A stretch of 64,000 bases of DNA. Origin: DASUPK01 sp963843085 (GTDB lineage Bacteria > Actinomycetota > Thermoleophilia > Solirubrobacterales > 70-9). Position 1 is the stretch's first letter, and the number at the start of each line of letters is the position of its first letter. Of this stretch, positions 36,272 through 43,255 are shown in pieces. The DNA is taken from positions 1,302,001 through 1,366,000 of the forward strand of contig CAWJJG010000011.1 of assembly GCA_963843085.1 (NCBI GenBank), read 5' to 3'. The notes beneath the pieces are model-generated. The model worked only from the letters and a program-made list of their open reading frames with translations, ran no database searches and was not told the DNA's origin. The translations under genes and the position numbers were made by a program.

Positions 36272-36712
36272 TCAGAAGGCGGGCTGGCTCGGGAGCGGAT
36301 CGCCGGCAAAGAAGAAGAACCAGACCTCGAAGGCGATGACCGCCACTACCCCGACGACTATGAAGAGACGTTCGATGGGATCGATGCTTTGATCGTCAGG
36401 CCGCGGAGCATCGCTGAAGCTGCGGTTCCAGGAGCGTCGTCTCATCCGGTCGCGCTCCTTGGCCGGATCGATCGACCTGCCTCGGATCCATGTGCCCAGG
36501 AGGAGCGCCAGCCAATACGAGACGACGATCCCGGTGGCGATGAAGATGGCGAGCGAGGGTGTCAGCTCCTTCTTCGTGCCTGCGAGCTTCGACGCGAACC
36601 AGACCCACGCGAGCGGGATTCCGGCCGCTGCCACGATCGCGATGGCGGTTCCCCACACTGAGCCCACTCCGATGACGATTCGCCGAACGCGGTGGTGCTC
36701 ATTCCTGGCCAT
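36272..36712 (-). CDS. Small membrane protein upstream of tetR
   Basis: 146 residues from ATG 36712; an earlier in-frame start at 36739 would put the start inside a likely operator. Three hydrophobic segments are seen (about 14-34, 51-73 and near 115-138, the last within VVGVVAVIAFEVWFFFFAG). A basic loop (KERDRMRRRSWNRS) sits between. No family is recognised. As the first gene of a TetR-regulated pair, it may be the target that the regulator responds to. Confidence 0.65.
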   Translation of the reverse strand: MARNEHHRVRRIVIGVGSVWGTAIAIVAAAGIPLAWVWFASKLAGTKKELTPSLAIFIATGIVVSYWLALLLGTWIRGRSIDPAKERDRMRRRSWNRSFSDAPRPDDQSIDPIERLFIVVGVVAVIAFEVWFFFFAGDPLPSQPAF

Positions 36713-36731
36713 GACGACCGCATACACTAGC

Positions 36732-36743
36732 GTATTCAAATAC
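36732..36743. promoter_or_regulatory. Candidate TetR operator
   Basis: GTATTCAAATAC: two 5-bp arms (GTATT and AATAC) around CA, in an AT-rich patch unlike the surrounding GC-rich sequence. It is 20 bases upstream of the small membrane protein ATG, in front of the tetR pair, where a TetR autoregulatory site is expected. Confidence 0.4.
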
Positions 36744-36764
36744 AGGTATGTATCTGATCCTCCG

Positions 36765-37340
36765 CTAGATGTCGCCGGGTGGGGATGGCATCTGGATGCG
36801 AGCCATCGCCCGGATCATGAAGTAGAAGAGCGCCCCCGATCCGGCCAGGAGAAGCGTCGTCCCGACCGCCTGGAGCACCGAGCTGACCACGACCAGCCCG
36901 AACGCGCTGGCGAGCATGACGAGGAGCAGCACGGTCTGGAAGCCCAAGACCGCCCAGTAGCGCGCTCGCCACATGCCGACGGTCATCGCCCAGAGGACGA
37001 TGCCGAAGACGATGATCGGAACCGGCTTGATGTGCCGCCCGCCGGCATCCACGCCCGCGATGGCGAGGCCGGCGGAGACGGTGAAGACGATCGCCAGCAC
37101 AGCGGAGGCGATTGCGCCCACCGTGACCGCGGTCGGCCGTTCGCCCTCGTCGAGCGGCTCGAGCTTCGCGCGAGCCTCGTCGTTGCGCTCCTCGTAGCGC
37201 CGGGACATCTTCTCCTGGAAGGTCTCCGTCGGCTCGGGGGTGGTTGCGGTGGCGGCGTCGCCGTTGGTCCCGCCGGTGCGCTCGGCGACTCGGCGCTTTC
37301 GCTTCTGTCGCTCCGCTCGCTTGCGCTCCCGGTCGCTCAT
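36765..37340 (-). CDS. Membrane protein, unknown function
   Basis: 191 residues from ATG 37340 (MSDRERKRAERQKRKRRVAE). A long basic/acidic cytoplasmic N-terminus (1-65) precedes four membrane segments (about 70-95, 100-122, 127-150, 155-175) and a short tail. No family is recognised. The ATG overlaps the thiE stop by 4 bases, which implies co-translation with thiE; this is the downstream gene of the thiE transcript. Confidence 0.65.
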   Translation of the reverse strand: MSDRERKRAERQKRKRRVAERTGGTNGDAATATTPEPTETFQEKMSRRYEERNDEARAKLEPLDEGERPTAVTVGAIASAVLAIVFTVSAGLAIAGVDAGGRHIKPVPIIVFGIVLWAMTVGMWRARYWAVLGFQTVLLLVMLASAFGLVVVSSVLQAVGTTLLLAGSGALFYFMIRAMARIQMPSPPGDI

Positions 37341-38044
37341 TCGCGCTCCCGGCGGGCCGCCGGGTCGACCGCGTCGAACAGTCCCGTCGCCGCGGCCCGT
37401 GGATCGGCCGCGTCGCGGATCGACCTGACGACGCAGATCCGCTCCGCGCCGGAGGAGACGACCTCGTCCACGTTCCCGGCGTCGATCCCGCCGATCGCGA
37501 ACCAGGGGCGCTCGGCGATCCCGGCGGCTTCGCGGATCAACTCGAGGCCGGTGGCCGGACGACCCTCCTTGGTGGGGGTCTCCCAGATCGGTCCGACGCT
37601 GATGTAGTCGATGGGTTCCTTCGCGGCCGCCTCGATCTGCTCCCGGCTGTGAGTGGAGAGCCCGATGATCGCGTCGGGGCCCATGATCCGGCGGGCCTCC
37701 GCAGGGTCCATGTCGTCCTGGCCCACGTGCACGCCGTCGGCTCGCAGCTCCAGCGCCAGGTGGGGGTCGTCGTTGACGATGAACAGGGCCGCGTAGGTGT
37801 TGGCCAGCCGCCGGAAGGTGTGGCCCGAGCGCTCGATCGCGCTGCGGGGCAGCTCGCGGTCGCGCAGCTCGATCATCCCCACGCCCGCGCCCATCGCCGC
37901 ATTCAGCAGGCGCTCCGGGTCCTGGCCGTGCGGACGCCCCTCGCAGACGAGGTAGAGACGGGCCCAGCGCAGACGCTGGCGTCGCAGCTCCCCGATGGCC
38001 TCGGGGGGAGCCAGATGAGTCGGGCCGGACGCGTCGTCGATCAC
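37337..38044 (-). CDS. thiE: Thiamine-phosphate synthase
   Basis: About 235 residues from GTG 38044; starts further upstream (38074) would fall into the opposite-strand TPP riboswitch. The enzyme joins the pyrimidine and thiazole phosphates to thiamine phosphate. TIM-barrel landmarks are IELRDRELPR, LFIVNDDPHLALELRADGVHVGQDDMDP (phosphate and Mg site), IIGLSTHSREQ, DYISVGPIWETPTK and WFAIGGIDAGNVDEV. It is divergent from thiO. It has no riboswitch of its own that I can see. Confidence 0.9.
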   Translation of the reverse strand: MIDDASGPTHLAPPEAIGELRRQRLRWARLYLVCEGRPHGQDPERLLNAAMGAGVGMIELRDRELPRSAIERSGHTFRRLANTYAALFIVNDDPHLALELRADGVHVGQDDMDPAEARRIMGPDAIIGLSTHSREQIEAAAKEPIDYISVGPIWETPTKEGRPATGLELIREAAGIAERPWFAIGGIDAGNVDEVVSSGAERICVVRSIRDAADPRAAATGLFDAVDPAARRERE

Positions 38045-38071
38045 TGCATGGGCAAGGGTACGATGAACGTG

Positions 38072-38157
38072 CAACGGGAGCCCACCAAAGGGCTGAGAGG
38101 GCGGCTGAAGCGCCGCCGACCGTCCGAACCTGATCCGGGTAATGCCGGCGCAGGGAG
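38072..38157 (+). promoter_or_regulatory. TPP riboswitch (THI element) upstream of thiO
   Basis: The conserved THI-box core is present on the plus strand: GGGAGCCC, then GGGCTGAGAGGG (CTGAGA at 38093-38098), a strong P3 hairpin (GGCGGC...GCCGCC), GACCGTCCGAACCTGATC (AACCTGATC at 38127-38135), GGGTAATGCC and CAGGGAG. Downstream, GCCGC (38172-38176) can pair with GCGGC (38188-38192), burying the GGAAG ribosome site (38184-38188) of thiO; this suggests translational control by thiamine pyrophosphate. Confidence 0.95.
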
Positions 38158-38193
38158 GTTGGAGCGCCTCGGCCGCCCAGATCGGAAGCGGCA

Positions 38194-39354
38194 GTGAGAG
38201 ACGAAACGAACAGCGGATTCGATGCGATCTTCGTCGGCGGCGGCGTGATCGGCCTGGCCTCGGCCTGGCGGACCGCGCAGAGCGGGGCCCGTGTCTGCGT
38301 CCTGGAGGCGGAGCGGCCGGCCGCGGGCGCGACGGGTGTCGCCGCGGGGATGCTGGCCCCGGCGGGCGAGGCGTCCTGGGGCGAGGAGCGACTGCTCGCC
38401 CTCAATCTGGCGTCGCTCGGCCTCTGGCCCGGCTTCGCCGAGGAGCTGGAGCGCCTCTCCGGGATCGAAACCGGGTTCGCGCGGCGGGGCGCCCTGCACG
38501 TTGCGCTCGACCGGGACGAGGCCGAGAGCCTGCGTCGCCGGTACGACCTCCAGCGGAAGCTTGGCCTCGACTCCGAGTGGCTGTCCGGCGGAGCGTGCAG
38601 GAAGCTCGAGCCCGGGTTGGCCACCGCGGTCCGCGGTGGGGCCCATGTACCGGGCGATGCGACCGTCGACCCGCGTCGCGTGGCGGCGGCTCTCCTGGCT
38701 GCCCTCGACTCGACCGGGGTGACGGTGCACGCCGGCGTGCGGGTCGTCTCCGCCGAGCGACGCGAGGGCTGGCGGCTCACGGCCGCGGACGGCCGGGCCT
38801 TTGCCGGCGCCTCCCTCGTGTTGGCGGCCGGCTGCTGGTCCGGCCGCCTGGAGTGGGTCCCGGCCGAGTCGAGGCCGCCTGTCCGCCCGGTGAAGGGGGA
38901 GATCGTGACGCTGCGCGGACCGGCCGATGAGCCCGTCACCGAGCGGATCGTCGCCGGGGACCGCGTGTACACGGTCCCTCGAGCCGATGGCAGGCTGATC
39001 GTCGGCGCGACCGTGGAGGAGCGAGGGTTCGACATGACCGTCACCGCGGGAGGCGTTCACGAGCTGCTCAGAGAGGCGTATCGGCTGCTTCCGGAGATCG
39101 CCGAGCTCGAGCTGGCCGAGACGGCCGCCGGCCTGCGCCCGGGCAGCCCCGACAATGCGCCGATGATCGGAGAGAGCGCAACCGAGAGCCTGCTCGTCGC
39201 CACGGGGCACTTCCGCAACGGGGTGCTTCAGGCGCCACTCACGGCCGAATGTGTCGCCGCGCTGCTCGGGGGCGAGCCGCCTCCCATCGACCTGACGCCC
39301 TTCTCGCCGCTTCGATTCGCGGGCGAGCGGGCCGAGGCGGCTGAGGTCGCATGA
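38194..39354 (+). CDS. thiO: Glycine oxidase
   Basis: 386 residues from GTG 38194, spaced correctly from GGAAG. It is an FAD-dependent amine oxidase (DAO fold) that makes dehydroglycine for the thiazole ring. The Rossmann motif GGGVIGLASAWR begins the chain; ATGVAAGMLAPAGE, GDATVDPRRVAAAL and the FAD-tail segment GLRPGSPDNAPMIGES, ATGHFRNGVLQAPLTAE support the ThiO type. The first gene under the TPP riboswitch, it overlaps thiS-thiG by 4 bases. This oxygen-using route marks an aerobic organism. Confidence 0.92.
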   Translation: MRDETNSGFDAIFVGGGVIGLASAWRTAQSGARVCVLEAERPAAGATGVAAGMLAPAGEASWGEERLLALNLASLGLWPGFAEELERLSGIETGFARRGALHVALDRDEAESLRRRYDLQRKLGLDSEWLSGGACRKLEPGLATAVRGGAHVPGDATVDPRRVAAALLAALDSTGVTVHAGVRVVSAERREGWRLTAADGRAFAGASLVLAAGCWSGRLEWVPAESRPPVRPVKGEIVTLRGPADEPVTERIVAGDRVYTVPRADGRLIVGATVEERGFDMTVTAGGVHELLREAYRLLPEIAELELAETAAGLRPGSPDNAPMIGESATESLLVATGHFRNGVLQAPLTAECVAALLGGEPPPIDLTPFSPLRFAGERAEAAEVA

Positions 39355-40325
39355 ACGTCGAGCTGAACGGCGAGATCGTCAGGCTCCCCGATGGCGCGAC
39401 CGTGGCCACGGCGATCGAAACCTCCGGAGCCGCCACCGAGCGTGGCGTCGCAGTCGCGCTCGACGGCGACGTGGTTCCGCGCAGCGAGTGGGAGAAGACC
39501 TCCCTCTCCGATGGGCAGAAGGTGGAGGTGCTCGCGGCGATCCAGGGTGGCGCCGACGGCGGCCTCGAGCTCGGCGACCGGACCTGGGGCTCGCGCCTGA
39601 TCGTCGGCACCGGCGGGTTTCGCTCCCTCGAGCAGATGGAGGAGGCGCTGATCGCCTCCGGCACGGAGATCGTCACGGTCGCCCTGCGCAGGGTGGACCC
39701 GGCATCGCAGGGCTCGGTCCTCGACGTGATCCGCCGGCTCGGCCTGTTCGCGCTGCCGAACACAGCCGGCTGCTACACGGCGCGCGACGCCGTGCGGACG
39801 GCGAAGCTCGCGCGCGAGGCATTCGAGACCGACTGGGTGAAGCTGGAGGTGATCGGCGACGATCGCACCCTCTTCCCCGATGCAGTCGAGCTGCTCGACG
39901 CGGCTGAGCAGCTCGTCGACGACGGCTTCACGGTTCTCCCCTACACCAACGACGACCCGATTCTGGCCCGGCGGCTCGAGGAGGCTGGCTGTGCGTCCGT
40001 GATGCCGCTCGGCTCGCCGATCGGCTCGGGGATGGGGATTCGAAATCCCTACAACGTGCGAATCATCGCCGAGCGAGCGAGCGTCCCGGTGATCCTGGAC
40101 GCCGGGATCGGCACCGCCTCCGATGCCGCTCTCGCGATGGAGCTGGGCTGCGACGCGGTGCTGCTGGCGAGCGCGGTCTCGCGGGCCGAGGACCCGGCCG
40201 GGATGGGCGCGGCGATGCGTTCGGCGGTCGAGGCGGGCTGGGCCGCGAGGCAGGCAGGGCGGATCCCGCGCCAGCTGCACGCCGAGGCATCGACCCCGCT
40301 CGAGGGAACCCCGGAGCTCTCCTAG
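39351..40325 (+). CDS. thiSG: Fused sulfur carrier protein ThiS - thiazole synthase ThiG
   Basis: 324 residues in one frame from ATG 39351. Residues 1-67 are a ThiS ubiquitin-like carrier ending in AAIQGG (Gly 66-Gly 67), the place where free ThiS ends and is thiocarboxylated. Residues 72-324 are ThiG, with GDRTWGSRLIVGTGGF, DWVKLEVIGDD (Schiff-base Lys 164), LPYTNDDP and DAGIGTASDAALAMELG. No start codon (ATG, GTG or TTG) lies in frame near residues 60-75, so separate translation is unlikely. Such bifunctional proteins exist in some bacteria. The stop overlaps a convergent gene by 4 bases. Confidence 0.93.
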   Translation: MNVELNGEIVRLPDGATVATAIETSGAATERGVAVALDGDVVPRSEWEKTSLSDGQKVEVLAAIQGGADGGLELGDRTWGSRLIVGTGGFRSLEQMEEALIASGTEIVTVALRRVDPASQGSVLDVIRRLGLFALPNTAGCYTARDAVRTAKLAREAFETDWVKLEVIGDDRTLFPDAVELLDAAEQLVDDGFTVLPYTNDDPILARRLEEAGCASVMPLGSPIGSGMGIRNPYNVRIIAERASVPVILDAGIGTASDAALAMELGCDAVLLASAVSRAEDPAGMGAAMRSAVEAGWAARQAGRIPRQLHAEASTPLEGTPELS

Positions 40326-40918
40326 CGACGCCGGAGCCGGCCGGCTATCTGGTCGACGCCCTCGCCGAACGCGCCGAACGTCCAGCCCACGCCGTGGGCC
40401 GCCTTGTTGAACACGGTGTCGGAGACCGGCGCGGCGGCGCGGTCAGGATCCCTGCCGAGCTCGACGGACGCCTGGCGAACAGCGTCCAGATGTGGCTCGA
40501 AGCGCACGGCCCAGTCCTCGCAGAACCCGGCCATGTCGCGGTCGTCGCGGGCTCGTGCCAGCTCCGCGAGCTGCCGGAGCAGCGTCGTCAGGTGCTCGCC
40601 GTCGAGGACCGAGAACCGCGCCACCATGCCGGCGTCGCCGCCGCGGTCCGCGATGCCCGTCCGCAGGTCGGCGAGCCTCGCGCCGAGGTTCTGGGCCATC
40701 GGACTGCCGTAGAGGCTGTATGCCTCGGTGCGCGGCCGCAACTCCTCCAGGAGCCGGTCCGCCTCGGCGGCCCCCCGCTGGAGCTTCTCGCCGATCGGGA
40801 TGTCCTCCAGCAGCGTCCCGATCCGCGCCCAGCGATGGGTCAGGTGGCGCGTCGAGACGTAGAGCTCCCGGTAGGCGCGGTGCTCGGCGGGGTGGAGCTT
40901 CGGGTTCTCCTCGGTCAT
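40322..40918 (-). CDS. Hypothetical protein (conserved-looking, helical)
   Basis: 198 residues, soluble and mostly helical by composition (HRAYRELYVSTRHLTHRWARIGTLLED, LLRQLAELARARDDRDMAGFCEDW). No catalytic motif or family is recognised. It is divergent from the radical SAM gene; the SOS-box-like site at 40986-40999 lies 68 bases upstream of its start and could serve both. Stops overlap with thiSG in CTAG. Confidence 0.6.
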   Translation of the reverse strand: MTEENPKLHPAEHRAYRELYVSTRHLTHRWARIGTLLEDIPIGEKLQRGAAEADRLLEELRPRTEAYSLYGSPMAQNLGARLADLRTGIADRGGDAGMVARFSVLDGEHLTTLLRQLAELARARDDRDMAGFCEDWAVRFEPHLDAVRQASVELGRDPDRAAAPVSDTVFNKAAHGVGWTFGAFGEGVDQIAGRLRRR

Positions 40919-40985
40919 GCGGGATGCAGGATCACAGAAGCGGCAGGGCCGGCGTTGAACGGTTGGACGCCGTGTTCACGGTATG

Positions 40986-40999
40986 CGAACATACGTTCG
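40986..40999. promoter_or_regulatory. SOS (LexA) box
   Basis: CGAACATACGTTCG, a perfect dyad CGAAC-N4-GTTCG matching the Gram-positive/actinobacterial LexA consensus. It lies 36 bases before the radical SAM ATG and 68 bases before the divergent gene. A TTGAAC hexamer (40955-40960) is nearby. No lexA or recA gene is in the window. Confidence 0.75.
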
Positions 41000-41034
41000 T
41001 ATTCGGATCCCGGACTTGTAAGGACTGGAGAGCG

Positions 41035-42060
41035 ATGCGCTGGGACGCACAGAGGGTCGACAGAGAGAAGGGAAGGAGCCTTCCCGGCCTCGACGTCGAG
41101 CGGGTTAGGACCTTCGACGCTCCCGAGGCCCTCGGCATCAACTTCCACGAGGTCCGGGCGAAGTCGGCCCTCAACAAGGTGCCGGGCGACTACCTGCCGT
41201 TCAACTGGACGGTCAACACCTTCAGGGGCTGCAGTCATGCGTGCGTTTTTTGCTTCGCTCGCAACACGCACACCTATCTGGACCTCGATGCAGGCCCGGA
41301 CTTCGAGCGCGAGATCGTCGTCAAGACCAACGTCCCGGAATTGCTGCGGGCCGAGCTGGCGAGGCCGAGCTGGAAGCGCGAGCTGGTCGCGATCGGGACG
41401 AACACCGACCCGTACCAGTGGGCCGAGGGGAAATACCGCCTGATGCCTCCGATCATCGAGGCGTTGCGGGACTTCGAGACGCCGCTGTCGGTGCTGAGCA
41501 AATCCCCTCTGCCGCTGCGCGACCTCGACCTATACCTCGAGCTCGCGGAGGTGGCGGACGTCTCGGTCAACTTCTCCGTCCCGACGCTCGACGAGAAGAT
41601 CTGGCGGCAGACCGAGCCGCACACACCCCATCCGCGCAAGCGCCTCGAGGCGGTCGCGGCGTTCAACGAGGCGGGGATTCCCTCCGGGGTCCTGGTCGCC
41701 CCGCTGATGCCGGGCATCAACGACTCCCCCGAGCTGGTGGAGGAGATCGTCTCGATCGCCGAGGAGGCCGGCGCCACCTTCGTCAACGGGATCGCCCTGC
41801 ACCTGCGGCCCGGGGTGAAGGAGGTGTTCATGTCGTGGCTCTCCGCGGCCCGCCCGGATCTGCTGCCGAGGTACGAGGACCTCTATCAGGACCGTGCCTA
41901 CGCGCCGAGTGCCGAGCGCAAGCGGATCGGCTCGCTGGTGCGCGCGCCGAATCTCTCCCATGACCCGCGGTACAGCCGGCGGGCGGGGCTCGAGGCGCTC
42001 CGCAAGAGGCGAGCTGCTGAGCGGTTGGAGCCCGAGGTCGTCCAGACGAAGCTCTTCTAG
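41035..42060 (+). CDS. Radical SAM protein, Rv2578c/SplB-like (COG1533)
   Basis: 341 residues from ATG 41035, after an AAGGA-type ribosome site. The radical SAM triad is C66-x3-C70-x2-C73 in FRGCSHACVFCFARNTHTYL. Further family landmarks are LVAIGTNTDPYQWAEGKYRL, LSVLSKSPLPLRD, VNFSVPTLDEKIWRQTEP, and APLMPGINDS. This group is annotated as DNA repair photolyase-like (SplB) but its reaction is unproven. The perfect SOS box upstream supports a DNA-damage link. It converges with an Rrf2 gene across a hairpin. Confidence 0.9.
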   Translation: MRWDAQRVDREKGRSLPGLDVERVRTFDAPEALGINFHEVRAKSALNKVPGDYLPFNWTVNTFRGCSHACVFCFARNTHTYLDLDAGPDFEREIVVKTNVPELLRAELARPSWKRELVAIGTNTDPYQWAEGKYRLMPPIIEALRDFETPLSVLSKSPLPLRDLDLYLELAEVADVSVNFSVPTLDEKIWRQTEPHTPHPRKRLEAVAAFNEAGIPSGVLVAPLMPGINDSPELVEEIVSIAEEAGATFVNGIALHLRPGVKEVFMSWLSAARPDLLPRYEDLYQDRAYAPSAERKRIGSLVRAPNLSHDPRYSRRAGLEALRKRRAAERLEPEVVQTKLF

Positions 42061-42087
42061 CTGACTACCCCTGACTTCGTCTTTGTC

Positions 42088-42103
42088 CGCGCCACGAGGC
42101 GCG
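42088..42103. terminator. Hairpin between convergent radical SAM and rrf2 genes
   Basis: CGCGCC-ACGA-GGCGCG, a perfect 6-bp GC stem with a 4-base loop, followed on the plus strand by ACCCGTTTC. It lies between stops at 42060 and 42124. Confidence 0.5.
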
Positions 42104-42123
42104 ACCCGTTTCATGTCGGACGG

Positions 42124-42579
42124 CTAGCGCTGACTCCAGGCTTCCGCCGGCTCGCTCAGTTCACGGACCTCGGAGGGCAGCTTGCCGTCGACGACGTCGG
42201 CGAGTGAGGTGTCCTCCATCACCTCGCGGATGTTGGCGCGGAGAGCGATCCATACCTTCTGAAGTGGCTCGGCCTGGCCCGTGTACCTGAGGGTCTCGGG
42301 GCCCTGGCCGCGGACGGTCGCCAGCGGCCCCTCGACGGCCCTCACGATGTCCGCCAGGCTGACCTCGCCGGCGTCCTTGGCGAGCCAATAGCCGCCCTGG
42401 GCGCCTCGCCGGCTGGCGACGATCCCGGTGTGCTTGAGCTCGCCGAGGATGTTCTCCAGAAACTTCAGCGGGATGCCCTGGGCATCGGCGATCGCCTCGC
42501 CCTTGACCGGGTCGCCGCCCGCAGCGGCGAGCTCAACAGCCGCGCGAACGGCGTAGTCGACCTTGGCGGAGATCCTCAT
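42124..42579 (-). CDS. Rrf2 family transcriptional regulator (no Fe-S cysteines)
   Basis: 151 residues. The winged HTH (about 1-80, MRISAKVDYAVRAAVELAAAGG, GIPLKFLENILGELKHTGIVASRRGAQGGYWLA) is a clear Rrf2 match. Iron-sulfur sensing Rrf2 proteins such as IscR and NsrR use three Cys residues; this protein has no Cys at all, so it must sense something else or bind without a cluster. No target is evident next to it. Confidence 0.9.
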   Translation of the reverse strand: MRISAKVDYAVRAAVELAAAGGDPVKGEAIADAQGIPLKFLENILGELKHTGIVASRRGAQGGYWLAKDAGEVSLADIVRAVEGPLATVRGQGPETLRYTGQAEPLQKVWIALRANIREVMEDTSLADVVDGKLPSEVRELSEPAEAWSQR

Positions 42580-42626
42580 CCCTGGGGGACTCTAGTGCTC
42601 ACGGAGGCGATGCCTAGACTTGCCCG

Positions 42627-42700
42627 GCCCCCTTAAGTCAACTGGTCTAGACGGCGAGACTTTTAATCTCGTAATCCGGGTTCGAGTCCCGGAGGGGGCA
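42627..42700 (+). tRNA. tRNA-Lys (anticodon TTT)
   Basis: A 74-nt cloverleaf: acceptor GCCCCCT/AGGGGGC, D arm GTC...GAC, anticodon stem CGAGA/TCTCG with loop CTTTTAA (anticodon TTT), T arm CCGGG-TTCGAGT-CCCGG, discriminator A, no encoded CCA. It ends 54 bases before the disrupted HNH gene. Confidence 0.95.
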
Positions 42701-42754
42701 CTCTGTTCCCGATTTGCAGGCCTTTTGCCTTGCTTTCCAGGCCAGGATCTTCTC

Positions 42755-43249
42755 GTGGCGAGCGGGAAAGACATCGACCGGGATTTGGCGGCGCCGGTTC
42801 CGCTCGTGAAGAACCGTGGAAGGCCACCCGACCCGCGCCGACGGTGCGCGGTCGAGATGCGTATGTGCCGGCGCCATGGAATGACCGAGTTCGCCTTCTA
42901 CAGCCGCGGACCGGGACTGGGCAGGAAGTGGTCCTGCAAACGGTGTGTGGGCGAGGCGGTGACGCGCCGGAAGCAGAAGCTCAAGCGGCTGCTCGTCGCG
43001 GAGGCGGGCGGGCAATGCGCCATTTGCGGCTACGACCGCTGCATCATCAATCTCACCTTCCATCACGTCGATCCGACCAGGAAGTCGTTCGCAATGTCGA
43101 TGGCAGTGGGCCGTTCCGTCTCGGCATTTCGAGAGGAGGCCAAGAAGTGCGTCCTCGTCTGCGCCAATTGACACGGGGAGATCGAGGCGGGACTGATCGA
43201 GAGCTCGCCGGCTGGTGCGAAGTACCGAGGGCGCTCGAGGGTGGCCTGA
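42755..43249 (+). pseudogene. HNH-type nuclease domain protein broken by in-frame TGA
   Basis: The frame from GTG 42755 codes for 138 residues and stops at TGA 43169-43171; the same frame continues for 25 sense codons (HGEIEAGLIESSPAGAKYRGRSRVA) to a second TGA at 43247. The protein has a first zinc site (Cys 38, His 41, Cys 61, Cys 64) and an HNH-like site (CAICGYDRC with Cys 88/Cys 91, FHHVDP, CVLVCAN with Cys 136). In related proteins CAN is followed by Cys-His, so TGA sits where the fourth zinc-ligand Cys codon is expected, at codon 139. One base change (TGC or TGT to TGA) explains it. It could be a pseudogene or a sequencing error. It is next to tRNA-Lys. Confidence 0.75.
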
Positions 43250-43255
43250 TCCGGC

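Noticed and set aside
36765..39044. Long minus-strand open frame of 759 codons across thiE, the TPP riboswitch and thiO
   Set aside because: Only its last 191 codons have normal composition. The rest is Arg/Ser/Pro/Thr-rich shadow of thiO and thiE on the other frames.
43169..43171. TGA in the HNH gene as a selenocysteine codon
   Set aside because: A Sec at a zinc-ligand position would be possible in principle, but I see no convincing SECIS hairpin just downstream and HNH proteins are not known to use Sec. Stop mutation or read error is simpler.
42627..43249. tRNA-Lys as an integration site of a mobile island with the HNH gene
   Set aside because: No integrase, no direct repeat of the tRNA 3' end and no composition shift were found; the next genes are ordinary purine genes.
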